This document shows positions 13,155 through 27,479 of a stretch of DNA of 64,000 bases, piece by piece; the first letter of the stretch is position 1; each line of letters opens with the position of its first letter. Source of the stretch: Trichuris trichiura (Eukaryota > Nematoda > Enoplea > Trichinellida > Trichuridae). The stretch lies in contig JBAJFE010000059.1 in assembly GCA_037903355.1 (NCBI GenBank), forward strand, positions 186,001 through 250,000, written 5' to 3'. The notes beneath the pieces were generated by a model that saw nothing but the letters and a program-made list of their open reading frames with translations, was not told the origin of the DNA and did not search any database. The position numbers and the translations under genes were made by a program.

Positions 13155-14147
13155 GGTGGTCCCTCTTGCCAATCCTCGGGCGATTTACTTATCTGCTTAA
13201 CATCATTCCGATTGCATAGGAACTACAGTATAAATGAAACTCAGGCAGAAAATAAGAAATGAACTGGGTTGTGCTTCGCCTTATAATTTTTCTTACATTG
13301 CTTCTATGTTGACAGAAGAAAGAAGATGTATAGGCAAAAATGAAATGTTGCAAAGAATTTAGCTTCCCTCTAAGTATTTATTTCAAAAGCTAAAGTTTTC
13401 TTTCATGACGTGTGTTTTCGTAATGAGTCTTCGTAATGATGGAGACAGTCGAAAAACGATTTATTCCTCGTTGAACGATATAAGGCACAGCTGTGCTGTT
13501 TCCAGTTTAACGCAGCGTCATGCAGTGCATTCATTTTAGAGGCGTTAGTGAATTTACAGTTACTAACAAAAATAGTTGGCATAAAAAGTCGCACATTCTT
13601 CAAATTCCTACATAATACAGGGAAAACTTTGAGAATAACTAAGCATCGCTACTTGAACGAAACAAGCGCTGTGTAAGAACTGTAGTCTTCGCGTCTCGGC
13701 TGAAGCAAACGGGAAATCCTTTACGGTTAATTCAGATAACGCATATGTGACGTAGAACAAATATACTCAACATTAAACGGCTAAAATGTACGAAAAGCAG
13801 CAAATTTGTCATGAATATTAATAATGAATTACATTTCAAAGGAAAGTTATTGGCAAATATACGTGACTGCCGAACAACAGTTTGCGGAGGATTAAGCTCA
13901 CTTCTCTTGAAGCTTTTAAATAATGTAATACGATAAACCCAAGCAAGACGACGGTTGGAAGCTTTTTTTTGCTAATCTTATTTCTGTGCTATGAGACAAA
14001 CTAGCGATTTCAGCATGTTTGCGAACTGAACAAAATATTAATATCATTTTCAAGAAAATGTTTATATGTGGTCAGGTTTTGCCCATAGAAGTCAAACTAG
14101 AATAAAATGAAAATCGGACTTTGTGCCTCAGCCACCCACCGTCTGGG

Positions 14148-14348
14148 AAATGCAGGTTCCTTTCCGGCAAGCATGTCCTTAACTTGTTTTACCTGTATTG
14201 GAAAGCATACTGGTCACCCTTTTTTACCCTTATCTAAATCTAAACCAAGATATAAGCCATATTTTTAGGGTTAGGACTAGGTAAGGGCAAGACAGAGTGG
14301 CCAGCAAACTTACAGTATGACAGTGAGGCGCCTAGAAGACAAGATCCT
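14148..14348. repeat. Dispersed repeat, copy A
   Basis: These 201 bp align end to end, almost without gaps, with 51539-51739. The match begins at AAATGCAGGTTCC and ends at GATCCT, and by eye roughly four positions in five agree. Shared blocks are GGCAAGCATG, TTTTTTACCCTTA, AAATCTAA-CCAAGATAT and CTTACAGTATGAC. Weaker similarity reaches about 30 bp further left. No coding frame is conserved, so this is a non-coding repeat family (MITE, SINE or foldback). Confidence 0.85.
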
Positions 14349-17160
14349 GAAAATCTACAATTTATTTTATTAATTAAAACTGGGTTTTGCTGGCCTTCGA
14401 ATTTGCGATAAAGCGTTATTTAAAAAACGAGATTGTACGTTGCTAGATGTTTGGTAAATTTTACTAATACATTCATAAAAGGGCGAGATAAGTAGCTGCA
14501 CAGGGAAAGCCCGCAGTTTTGCTTGCATTTAGGTAAGAATGAGGTTCACGTCATCCTGAGGTAAACAAGCTTTTTCGTTCACAATGCCACAGTGATAGGA
14601 GCGCCATGCTAAATGAGCTCGCTGCCTGTCTGAGGCAGCAGGAAATTGTTTAGAACCAAACTAGCAGTGGAACTGATTTCTGTCCTGCTAACATTATCAG
14701 CTTAATGGAATAATAAACGGATTGATAGAGCTTTCCACCTACATGCATTTTCACTGCTCTGATCTGATCAAATCGCCTTTTATTTCATTAGTCCGCTCAA
14801 CTGCGTTTCAATAGTCCCTTAGCTGTTTACTGCCAACCCAAAATGGTTAACGCTCCTAGTCTAGCTTCCATTTCTGTTAGCGCTTTTTTCTTATGCAGCA
14901 GCACTAATGCGTTACCCGTTCGGAGGAGAAAACAAGTATCATTGCTTCAAGAAAGCAGAAAAGTGACTAATTTCCTACCAATTGTCCATTATTGAGAACA
15001 ATGCTTGCTCAATGAGAACGAACACGCCGTGTGGTGCGGAGCGAACGCGCAATACAAATCAACTCACGCAATCCAATGTCTGCAACCGCTTCCTGAAATC
15101 AATAGCGAAGTTGTAATTGAATAATTTTGTTAAATTATCCTTCGGTTTTGTCGTGTTCACATAATATTGCATTACTATTTGACTCAGATTAGTGAATAAT
15201 CAGAACATTGCCTGAAACAATTATCTTTCGCTGGAATTACGTTGAAAGCGTGCAGACGCGATTATATTAATATTTCAACGAATGGGAAAATTGAATATGG
15301 CTTACAAAGCTGCTATGAGCTCCACACTTCCCGAAGTTGAATTCTTAAATAACAGTGCAGATTTCGAACTTGATGTCGTCCGAACAACTGTGATGTAAAA
15401 GTAGTGAGAGCTGTAAAGGAAAAAATTAATTAGCAAAATAAGTTTTGCATTTTTTACAGCCTCAGCATTGAATGCTCTCACAAGTATTGCATCGCAAACT
15501 GCCGTAACTAGCAAAAAATAACGAAAGTTAAATACCTATACCATTATTATCATGTTACCTTAGAATAAAGGTTGATCTGGAGCTTCATAATGCGTCCGGT
15601 TTATTTATGCAGTAAACACGAGGTTACTGTCTCGTTTTAAAAATATGACCGATAAGAAATGTGCTCGCAGCTTACGGAACTTTCCTGTGCTGTTTTTCAG
15701 CCACTGTGTTAGCGTTCACATTTCTCCAGTTGGTCAATAAAACCGTTTTAATTTTTTAAGTAAACATTTAAAAAATTGCAAGGCGCATTAGGATTCAGCT
15801 AGTGTCGCAGACCTGAAGTAATGCAGGTTAAACTAAATGCTTTGTTTGTTTATTATTCACTCGCCAAAACATACAGTTGTTTTGTCAGTTTCAGTTCGCA
15901 TAAGCTGAGTTATCGTTTCGCAGATGATTATTCATGCATATTACTTATATGTTGACTTTATATGACAGGCTGATGTTGCATCAGGAGCTTTAAATAGCAA
16001 GTGTAAGTCAACGAAGATATTTTTTTCTGTTAACTCATCGAACAGTGGGGTATTATTTAATTACAAAAGTTTTTCATTAGTCTTGAAGCGGAGGGAGCTC
16101 CTTTACAAATACGTTTTAAAAAATCTTTACGAGTTGTTCATCTGCACAGAATAATGACATGCACAATTTTGCCCGTCAAAAGTCCCATCGTATACCGTTA
16201 TAAAACCTTCTGCTCTTTACAAGTTAAATTTTTTTTGGCCATTGGAATTCTTTGGTCTGTACTTTAAGAGGTTTTATTCCTTTAGTCAGCTGCCTTTTAA
16301 GGTTTGATCAACAATTTAATTGTCTTAATAAATAGGAGGCACTTTTTTAATACGACAGCTGCTAGCAGCGCTCTTCCTTCTAGCATGTATTGTTCTTGTT
16401 CCTCCGTCAGCCGCTAGCATCAATGTTTCGCAAAATAAATTTTAACTGAGAGAAACATTGCCCGTTTCATAAGTCACCGTTGCTTCTGAGTGCCCTCTTT
16501 TTTACGCAAACAGAAAATGGCCAGCGGCTATGCAAAAGGTGCAAACAATTTTTCGGGTGAAAAATGGTTGGTTAAATAAGCGGATAGAAGCGTTGGAAAA
16601 TTGATTTCGCTCGACAATTTAACCTCATCCTGATGAAGCAAAATAAATTTCTTGTCGAACTAATTTCTGAGAACACATTTTTTGGCGAAATAAGTTTTGC
16701 ATTTTTGGTACCGCACTGTACGGCAAGTAATTTTGGCTAGTCAAAATGAGTAATTGTATTATCCACTAATGTAGTTCTCCCTACTTGGTAACTGATATTG
16801 GAAGATCAATCGATAGGTTCACTTGGTTGTGACAACAAATCTGAATGAGATTGCGTCTGCTGGACCATGTTCTTTTCTTGAAGTTATTTTATTAATTATT
16901 TTTTGCATTTATTCTTATCGAATCAAAATTATATATGAATAATAACGTATATTGCATTTGAGCGCTTGCATGTATAATTAATCTTAACGGCTGTGTTCCA
17001 TATTAAGAAGCTCATCCTTTGAAGTACATTTTTTTATGAAAAATAAGCAATTTTTTGTGATGAAGTACCGTATGTTTTGAAAAAATTATTTTCGCTGTTT
17101 GGCCTCGAAAGTATGTATATATACACCAATGCAGTATGCAGTTTGCTATTTCATTTTCAC

Positions 17161-17413
17161 GGATATCAATACTGTGGTTGTAAGGTCTTCTACGGTTTTT
17201 CCCGTTTCTCGTTGTGCTGTTATCTGTAATTAAACTAAAACAACTGCTCTACCCACGGATGGATGAGCCGTTATTAAGAAAATGTACAGATATCAATACA
17301 CTCAACTTTTTAATGTTCAAAGCTTTCGGAACCATGAAAAGCCGTAGAAGACCTTACAACCATGAAAATACAGCCCGTTACAAAACACCCCGTTTTCAAG
17401 GATATCAATACTG
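17161..17413. repeat. Foldback element with nested direct repeats
   Basis: A 26-bp arm at 17175-17200 is repeated in reverse complement at 17337-17362 with one mismatch (core GTAAGGTCTTCTACGG). The element is bounded by an exact 14-bp direct repeat, GGATATCAATACTG, at 17161-17174 and 17400-17413. A third partial copy (GATATCAATAC) lies between the arms at 17289-17299. The left boundary repeat abuts its arm directly; the right one is 37 bp beyond its arm. No transposase frame is present. Confidence 0.75.
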
Positions 17414-20400
17414 TTTTTAATTGGTGATTCCAATTACTGCTATCAGCAAAACTATCGATTTTAAACACCCTTAGTCTTTTTTCAGACGATGTGACTTAAT
17501 GAACGGCAAAATGGGAGCACTTCCTAGCAGCTGAAGTCCAAAGGAACTTCACAAACTCCAGGCGTTTCTGAGTCCTCCCCATCTTTATTATTCCTACTTC
17601 TGATGACCAAAAAGCAAAACGTTTCTCATAACGTCTACAATGTTTCTCACGTTAAGTATCACGATTACCCATGCCTTAACAGCATCCAAGATTTTTGTTA
17701 ATACTCTATATCATACAATGAACAAATGATGATAGCACAGTCCTTTAAATCTGAACGTCACTGCCACTTGTAAATGATTGTCTGAAGCACCAGCTTAAAC
17801 ATCTGTGTGATGAGATAAGCATGTGTTGCACAAGTGCCTTTTTAAATGTGCTCTTCCCTACTTGGCATTAAACTTTTGTTACGTAACTGCTATGAGGAAG
17901 TTGTCGCTTCCGCTAGCTCTCAAAAGAAATTTCAATTCCGCTAAACCAAGATGACTGTACAACGTTCTCTCTTTGAGAAGTAAGTAATTTCTGGCAAGCG
18001 GCTGCCTTTGAACACTTCTTTTCGGCAACCAATTTATCAGCAACACTCCATTCGAACATGGCACAATCAGCTTAGCCGTAATAAGCTGAGTAAACAATAA
18101 ATATTGAAATCAGCAGCTGATTCGTCGATCGGAACGCCATTTCCAGATAATATTATTATTGCAGCTGCAAATTGCATATTGAAGCAGCTTGTACGATCCA
18201 ATTAAACTCTGATTACTTGAGCAATAAACACTGAAAGCTCTGTAATTATCATTTTTCTAAAATTGATTGCAAAATACTCCTATTGGAAATGCCAGTCGGT
18301 GGGCTGTTTGTAAATGCTTTTCCTTATCCCGCCTGCTTCCTTAAAGCTAATTATGGCATGGATTTCATTGCTGGAAGTACAAAAGTTCTCTCAGGCATTA
18401 ATCAAAGTGTTCAAATTAATTTCTAAGCATATTCTAAAACAAAGCGGTAGCATAAGCGTTAATTAAAAGTTTATAGCGGTTGAATTTGCGTATTAATGTC
18501 TACTTTAATACCTGATACTTACGTTAAAAATTTCCTTAGTATAGGGTAGTCCGCTGATGCGAGTTATGAAAATTTCATAAGAAACCAGCCCTATGAACAT
18601 CCAGTTATTAATAACACTGCAAAACAAATTTTAGCGAAAGGCCTTTCAGAAAATGTCGATAAAATAGCGTCGTCCATTTTGTCCAAAAGTAGGCGGACAG
18701 TGAAAACAGCTTTTACTAAATCTGAGCAATACATTATTTTACGTGTGGTGACATAGCAGTGAAGGATTCGAAAGATATTTTACAGCGCTGATTGCCAAGC
18801 TATTACTTTTCTGGATGGGATATAAACACGTCAAGAGTGACTCTAACACCGGACTGTCTAACTTTCCAAAACCTGCATTTAAAGTGTCTAATCCAAAGTG
18901 AAACAATCTTAATAATTATGAGAGCTATTGTAGGTAACTTTTGTGCTTGTCTTGGCAATCATAGCGCGATCATGTTAACCGTAAACCCCCTCTAGTGCGG
19001 TAATTTATCCGTGGCAAAAGTTTTAATTAGAAGAAATAAACTTCATTTAAAATGCCGCTAACGTACTCCCTTAACTAACACATGAACTATTCTTTTTTGT
19101 GCAGGTCATGAATAGTGAATTAGATTCCCTTAGAGTACGCATATTTTCTAGTCCGCCCGTAAAGTTGATTGATACCCATCGTGCATAATGCATGACCTAT
19201 ACGTTTTTAAGATTCAACTTGTCATAAAAATATATCTTATCCGTTTGCTTATAATATTCATGCCTTTCTGAACTTTAATTCTCACTTTCGTATTGTTTAG
19301 AAATTCCATTTCAAAGTCTATACGCTGAGGATCTTCGAAGAAGTGCTAAAACTCCAAGACAGCAGAATCCAATGCTGCAGTCACTGATGGCGGGTCAGAA
19401 TCCCGAAAGTCGAAAATGCACTGTAAAGTTTGGCTTTGTGGCAGTTGTACATTGGCATCTTCTGGATAAGGAACGTATTTGAATAGTGGCTTTATTATAC
19501 TGGTCTTGTTCTAGGGTATTAGTATAAAAAATAAGACCAGCATTATAACGCCTCTAGTGAGATACATTCCTCATCTTGAAGGTGCCAAGGTACAGCTGCC
19601 ACAAGCCCAAACTTTACAGCACATCTTCGACTTATTCTGGATTTCGAACTATCAGGTTTTTGACCCGTTCGGTATTTCTATCTTTCTGTATTTCGACTTT
19701 AAGGATTTTGACCCAAACCCCGCAGTCACGTGGCAAAAGCAGGCTGATTATGTATAGTCTAATCTTGGACAATCGTGCTGCTGCAATCGTAATCTCGTTA
19801 GGTAGAACACGGCAGCTTAAAATATTTCTGTTTAGTGTGAATGTTTGAACTGTTAATACTTTTCAAAGTGATTATCGACTTCCCTATTGCTTGCACCGTC
19901 AACATTTTTACTTCTTCCTAATCATTCAGAAAAAAGAGAAATGTACTTGTGCGTTTGATACTGACAAAGTATTTAAAATTGGGTTTAAGTAAAAAGGTAA
20001 TCTGCTATTCACTAGGATACTGTGGGCGAAGAAAATACAGATAAAACGACATCTAACAATTATAAGACTGGATGTAGGATGAAAAACGCAAGCTAAAGTC
20101 AGACTCATTGTACTTTATGCGTAAGAAATAAAAGGTCGTAGCTGTTCGCAAATAAGAGCTCGATTAGAGAATCATTTACGCAAGGCAAGTTAGAAGAAAT
20201 ATTAGCATTGTACAACAGGTAAACTACCAATAACTTCCGTGAACGAAATGTTCTATTCCTGAACATCAGCAAGGGCAACTCTACAACGCTATCTTTGCAC
20301 ATTTTGAATGTTTCTTAAAAACGTGTCTCTCCTGTGGGCTCATTTCTTAGCAAAGACTACTACTGTTAAGTTGGCATGGAAAGCTTGAGTATGTAAATTT

Positions 20401-20632
20401 TTACCTAGCTGCAATTCTTGACTAGCGAACCATATTGTATACGATGCATTAATACCCTCTGGTGTTGCTCATTGTTACTAAATCGCTGTTCGCTACTGGC
20501 TTTGCTAATCGTACGGATAGTGTTAAGCTTGACTGAATGAACAAATGTCAGAAAGTAAAAATTCATAAGCATACTACAAAGGCGGCATAGTACAAGTATG
20601 CCTCATGTCGTTAGGGTTTGATGCTTTCCACG

Positions 20633-20653
20633 GCTGCTGCTGCTGCTGCTGCT
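20633..20653. repeat. Trinucleotide microsatellite (GCT)7
   Basis: Seven perfect GCT units. On the minus strand they read as a short glutamine run inside a 76-codon frame that shows no other protein character, so I treat it as a simple repeat. Confidence 0.9.
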
Positions 20654-23600
20654 TTAAAGATTTAGACTTTATGGCAGCCGTACATAAAATATAATCCATA
20701 TTAAAACTGGATAAACGTAGAAACTTATGATGACCTCCAAATGTTGCATGATTATAATTGTATTCATTATTCAAGTTCCAAACGATTAAGATATGAATTT
20801 CCATTTTTTCTAAATACGGTATTATTAATCTTATAACAGCGTTTACAAAGCGAGATGGGGAAACGAGCAGTTAGGAATTATGAGGGTTAGTTGCTTGAAA
20901 GTTTAAGAGCAACTTAGGAAAGTCCCTTGCAAAGGCGCGTGCTACAAAGACACTGTCCAGAGCAATAGAGATTCTCCATAGACGTACTCAGCTGCTCTGG
21001 ACTAGACGAAAAAATTCAATTCTCGTTGAATCAAGTTTCCAAAAGAAAACATTTACAACAAATGCTTGTATCCTTAAACTTTTGTCATCAGAGATGGCAT
21101 GGTCAAAATGCCGTTTGACCTTAGACCAGATGGAATCTATTAAAACAAAACTGGCGTGGAAAACCTTCATGTGGGAATAAAAGTTCACACTTTATTTCAT
21201 CTGTTCTTAAGATATGTACAATGCAATACTACGCAATGTAGTGCTCTTTTAAACGCAACTATTCTGCGCGCCTTAGAAAACCTAATGTATTTAGATACAG
21301 CGCTTGTATAGGTTGGAAAATTAAAAAATTCATGTGATTCTCACTGCTACTGTAGCGTGAGACAAAAATCCGCAGTATCCCCTGGGCATACCTACTTTTT
21401 AAAGGAGTGAAACAGAAGAGCATGCGGATGACTGTCTGTTTATTCTTCTACCTACTTCAGATAGTATAGCAAACTTGTGGGCACATTTTATTCCTGACCA
21501 GTGCATGATGCTTGACTGGCTTCGTTCTCCAAGTTATGTGCAGTAATTGTTTCAGTGGATAGAGCCGTCAGAGCTTGTTCTGTTTATCTGTTCCTTCATG
21601 AGCAGTCTGAGCGACACTTCGAAGCAACAGTGAAACAGGTTTAGTGCCGAAATCGTGATGTTTAAAATAAACATCGTATATAGTTAAACGGACAAACTCA
21701 TGCTTCTCCATGTGTTTAACAGACTAAATTAGCATAAACAAACAACCATTAGGATGTTTGACTTGCAAGTACGGTTGTCAGCTGGATAATAGAAATGTTT
21801 TGATGAGGTTGGAAAAGTTCAGATCTGATTTTAATTCGTTCAGAATATCTTACGTCCAGCAAATTAGCGGGAAAAAATTATCGCAAAACTTCGCTGATTT
21901 TAGACAAAAGAGATTAAGTGCAGCTAATTGAAACGAAACTTTTATGAACACTGGAAATCCATTACCTATTCCGCGACAATTCATTAGCTTCGTCCTAACA
22001 TGCCAATGACATAATTGGAAAATTAAAAATTGACTTCGACTGCACGTGTACAAGAAGTGCAATGACGTTCATACAGGAAAATAGCGGCATGCTTTCGCCC
22101 ATTACAAGCCTATCGACTCTGTGATGGTCGATTGCCCCGTCACTCAGCCATTTTCTGCTAGCCTAGATGAGTTATCTAATGTGAAATAATTGTTATTGGA
22201 GAAAAGCACGTAACGATCTACTCTATCGGTGAATAAATAATTCAGTGATAAATTAATGCCTCGGAACTACTGATGAAGCTAATAGTGATGATCACTTAAG
22301 CTGCTGATTATATTCTCTGGAGGCAAGTAAGCAGCAAGTAGCTTATTCTATGCAACAACGGTTATTGAATGTTTAACGGTTTGACCTTTCTTGATTAAAA
22401 GCATGCTAGAACTTACGCATGATGCAAGTAAAACATGCCTGAAATGCTCTCGCTTTACGACTTCTGCATTTTATTGGAACTACAGACGCTGTCCCTTCGT
22501 TACTGTGGTGCAATATTCGCGAAATGTCCATCAGCAGGTAAACTAACGTGCTTTATAATTCAACTTTATTGTTACTGTTACGCATAAAAGCTATTTTGAA
22601 AATATAAGGTTCAGTTACTACTTTCTTTCTTGAAATAGCGTGTATAGCTTGCTCGTCAACTGCCTAGCATTGGTTGGAGGAGCACGAGTTACCTAGTTAT
22701 CACTGAGCTCTGCGTTGTATTACAAAAGAAAAGAAAAATTGAGTAAACCCCTCTGGAAGCACCTGTTGGCCTTATTTACAGTTTCAAAGCTCCATTAGAT
22801 TGAATTGGATTCATAAGTATTAAAAATTTGTCTTTTTTGCCTTTGTGACGTCTTTTCTTCAGTAACAAAGTTGGGCGCGTGAAACTGAAACCAAATTGCT
22901 AAGGCAAAGGTGATCAGCTAGGTGGTTCAATAAGTAGATGGCAGACTTTGCTTTAGCCTGGAAACTGCGTTTTGCAGGTGCTTAGGACCAAAAGGGAAAT
23001 CGATATGCTACAAGGGATCGTTTCAATTTTCTGGCCATTTTCAAGAAAGCCTCAAGCAGCAATCATATCGTCATTGGTAAAAATACGTTTCTTCATAAGA
23101 TATGACCGTCTCATAATGGCCTTGCCTAAAAAGTGAGAGAAATTGAAGAGGTGAAAATAAATTTTTTCTAATGGTATTATCAAATGACTTGAGAAAGACA
23201 ACTACAATTGCACCGGCGTCTTTGCAACTGATCATTTTATCATTTAAGTTAAGGTGATTTTAGTGTCAGTTGTCTCAGAGAAAATGACATAACTTCCTTA
23301 GCCGCCAGCTTTGTTTCACTAAGATTGAATTTAAGAAGTAATTGCGATCATAAAATTGCAAAAACGGCAGCAGATGCGAATTGACCGGTTTTCAAGCTCA
23401 TCGTCTCAGCGCGCCATGCTGCCACCTAATTGAGTATTAATTTTGTCTCACGGGCGACTTCTTCCTCATATATAGTTATTGCCTGAATATGCGCATAATC
23501 TCGTTGTGTCACCATGAAATTAGCAATTACGAGAGCTAAATCAATGATTGCAACTGCCATCATGGAAGTTATTAGCCCTTTTCTGGACCCTGATTAAAAG

Positions 23601-26600
23601 GACGCTTTGACAGTCGATGGCATAGCTTCTGAAAAACATCCATTGAAAAATTAAACGCTCTCTGTCAGTTCTAAACAATTTTGCTGCCTTAAACTTTGCG
23701 GAAATAGTTGGCTCACATTGCAAGGTAGTTTGTCCCCGTAATTGCGACGTGGGAAAATGACTGTTTCAACTAAAAGCTTACGTTCGAGCGGCATGGCGGG
23801 AAAACGGATGCTGCCCACAACAACGATCTTATTTTTGCCCCGTTCACGCAATTGATTTTGCTCTTTTGTCTAATAAAGGGTTTATCATTTCTTCTTGCAA
23901 AGTCAGATAAGGTGGGCGATTATTGACAGCTCAGAAAATAACTGAATAAGTAAATAATTTAATGTCCTAATTAGACTTGCCCTGAAAATTCCCCAACTTC
24001 TAAGCATGAACGTTTGTTCGGCTAAATGCTAGTTCGAGCAAATCGCCGTAATTGTCGCAGGCTTATTCCACAGCAAGGATTAATAGACTTAGCTTTGTAT
24101 AACACTTAAAAGTCCTGAAGTCACTCAGCATTCCACAGTAGTCGAGAAGTTTCCCCCGCAATTCCGAATAAGTCAAGCTTAAAAACAATCGAGGTTTAGA
24201 ACCATGAAATCAATGGTTATGTCCCAGTTTGAACAGGCGTGGTTGGCTCGAAGTTGCCGACTTAACTTTAGCTCCATATTTAAACAGCTTTTGTCATCGC
24301 AGCCCAACAATGCAGCGTTGCTTCATGCGACTAAGCGACTTACGCAGTAACTGAAGCTATTTTTGGAGTAAAGAAGCTCAAGCCTCTGCATTGGATGCCG
24401 AAATTCTTCGTGTGAAAACTTGATGTCGCAAGAAAAGAATAAAATAGACTGAAAACTGCCGCAGCGCGTAATCAGTTGCGCGCATCTTCATTGCAATGCC
24501 AAATTGCGTTAGCACCGGGCAAGCCATTAGTTTTCCACAATTTTAAAGGTGGTAGCCTTTCGAACATCCTTAAACTGCATCCCTATAACAATGGTTCAAC
24601 TTCATGAACTCCTTGAAGCTCTTAATAAATTGTATAAATGCGTTGGTAGCCCCAATCGGAGAACAAATCTTCGAAATGCATTTATCTCAAAGCACAGTCT
24701 CGTGCTTCAGCGACGCATATGGACTAGAATAGCAAATAGAACTATCCAAAAGCGAGATAGATTGATAGGCAAGCATGTCACAGCAGAAAGCTGGTTAGCA
24801 TATTTAACCAGTTTAGCATTTTCAATATTATTAATAGTTCCTATGTGCTTCCCTTCCTCGCAGAGACAATAAATCTTTTACCACGCAGTACGAATGAACG
24901 AAGATGATTCTGAACACTAAATTCCCGACGACTGACAAGGTTAAGTAAGGATGGAACGGCTTAGCAAAGTTTTTGAACTGACCGTCGCGCTTTGGCTACC
25001 TTTCAGCGATCGCTACCGAAGAGCCACGGACACTTCGGCAGGAAGTATGAAACAATTAAGAGAAATGCCTCCGCCTGAAAAATAACGCAATTTTTCACTT
25101 AAGTATCAGTACGTGAATTATCAGGCTTTGGAATTCATCACATGAAGTTGCAGTTTGAATTATTTGTAACAGATCAACTTGCGAAAAAGTTCAACATATA
25201 ATCACATTTGCTGACGCCTTTCCTGATCGCTCTGAGTGATTCCAGTAAACACAGAATTGCTCTTCTTTTCCCAAAGCAGCAAAAGCTGGTTGACTACGGC
25301 TCTTAATTTACCACCTTGGAATACATTCTTTTGCTTAGTAAATGTTGCTGCCGGTTACAATCTTCACTCAATCACTCATCCGTCTCATCTGATATTAAAC
25401 CAATGGATAAATTCCTATGCGTAAGATTTATGGCCCTCTGCAGGACTTAAACGAGCTGCCTAAAACTGCACTGCCTTTGGGAACGTGGTGGGTCAAACTG
25501 TGGCATTAAAAAGACTGAGATTGATTTCAAATACTTCTAAATTCTCTCATTCCCAATTTAAGAGACTTTGCCGTTCAGACCGGCGCAACCACTGATTCAT
25601 TGAGCATCATGTGGTGAGCTTGCCGAAACGGCCATCGACTTGGTTTCAAGTTCACTCTTCTGGTCCCCACTGCAGTTGGGTAAGACCACGCGTTTGTTCC
25701 TTTGTCCAGCTCAGATGCAGCACCACGTAGGGAGGGTTGAAGGTGTCTCTTACTATTGGAGGCTAGAATTAAACGGTGTGGACGTAATTCTGGATTATGG
25801 AAAGTTAAAGGCGGCTATCTGTTCAGCTTGAGCTTACGATAATGTTATCATTGAATTCAATGTTCAAAACGTTGAGTCTTCAGCGTTGCGATCATAGTTT
25901 TAAATTGATAAACGTGCCGCTCTCCATCCACGCAAAGTCGTCAGACTTCAAATTTTGCAACGAGCCATAATAGAGCATTGACTTTGATCAAGAACGTCAT
26001 GGTTCAGGTAAGAGCAGTGGTCAGGAAGCGGCTTGATTTCTTGTCACCCTTTGAGGAACAGTTCAAGAAATTAATATCAGCCGCGTAAGGCACAGGCTGG
26101 AAGCCAGGCAAAAATGGACGGCAATTCATCAGAAACGGTGAAAGCCTAATTGGTTCAACGCGTAACGCTTGTTATCCGTCACAGATTTTGAGCCCCGCTG
26201 GAAAGTAGGAAATGTAATTGAATTCTTTATTGCTGGCGGACGTATTTAAATTGATGAAAGTGGTAAGCTTCAAGATAATCCACCATGGGAAACGAAAATT
26301 AGAAACTGATTTTCTTATTCAGCGCCGCCGAAGAACCCGGTTGGACTCATTGGCGCTAACAAAGATGGCAATTTGCGCCCATTACTAGGCGAACGGCAGC
26401 CACAATGCTGGGGCGCATTGTGCCTTGCTGAAGCCATTGAACAGAGACGGATGATCCACTGCAACGCCGAATTGCGTCACGTTGCGTAGTGCGGGGCCCT
26501 GTAAGAAATTGCTGACGAACAGCAGCAGAAGTACCAAGCAACTAACAGGCACCAAAAAAATATAGGACGCGTGAATGAAATCCGGGGAAGGTGAATCCCT

Positions 26601-27479
26601 TACTACGCAACGGCCGGTTTAATTCACTTGGCGCGGAGTAATGGAACAAGACTGGAAAAGGGAGCAGTTCCATTCCCATATTCAGCTCGGTCATTGTAGT
26701 GGGCTATTCCAACCTTAGAAAGTAAATTAAAAATTTGCCGCTATCAATCACTTGGCTGTTCATCTACAATGCACGAACGATCCACCTATGTTCACTGAGA
26801 CTGAGAGCGGCAACAGCGCCTGCGCATCGGAGATACACTTCCGGCTTAGGCTGATAACGGTCACCAAAGAGTGCACGGGCAGTCAGTTAGGCAAAGACAG
26901 GTAATTGTAGGCTTAGAACTCAGTAACCTGTGCCTCATACTTGGCGTTCATAATCCTATTGTTCCATTAAGACCTCAATTCAGTTCTTATCCATACCCGC
27001 GGTCGACCCATTATATCAAATGCCTCAGAGCGCATGGCCGAATGACACGCATGCCGCTCTTTCATCCCATAATGAACCATAAGCAGTTTTGCCGCGTCTG
27101 TTCGTCAAGATAATTAAGTTTTAACGAGAATTCAGCCATTGTTCAATTAATACCTTTGAGTGCATAGCTGACATGGTGCCCTGATTGGTCCGCCCAGTGT
27201 TCGTCCCGCCTGCCGCGATACACGGCTCTTTTTCAGCCAATGGAATTGCGACAGACAAATAGGCAAAGTATCAATTCGCCGACTGGTGATCCAGTGAAAG
27301 CGCAATTAGCACGGAGCTGTATTGAGTTCATGTATACTTCATGTTGATTCTTGCCATTAGCTGTGGGGTTGATTCACCGCTTATCAGTTTTGATTCCCCG
27401 TTGCATACGTTTAGTCCATTGAAATCAAGTGACGTACGCCGTTGAAAACCCCCCATTCTGAAGCATCCGCAATCATATT

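Larger units (their letters stand above)
13155..27479. other. Gene desert upstream of ric-8 and the homeobox gene
   Basis: About 14.3 kb without a supported coding gene. It holds one copy of a dispersed repeat (14148-14348), a foldback element (17161-17413) and a trinucleotide run (20633-20653). The longest open frames (24549-24872 plus, 107 codons) are within what chance gives in DNA of this composition. Sequence from about 25.5 kb onward looks richer in G+C and could hold cis-regulatory DNA or 5' exons of the homeobox gene, but nothing specific can be shown. Confidence 0.5.

Noticed and set aside
15434..15456. AAATAAGTTTTGCATTTTT shared with a site near 16690
   Set aside because: About 19 shared bases in AT-rich DNA with no similarity beyond; too little to call a repeat.
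24549..24872. 107-codon open frame on the plus strand
   Set aside because: Several frames of this length are expected by chance in DNA of this composition; no motif, no exon partners.
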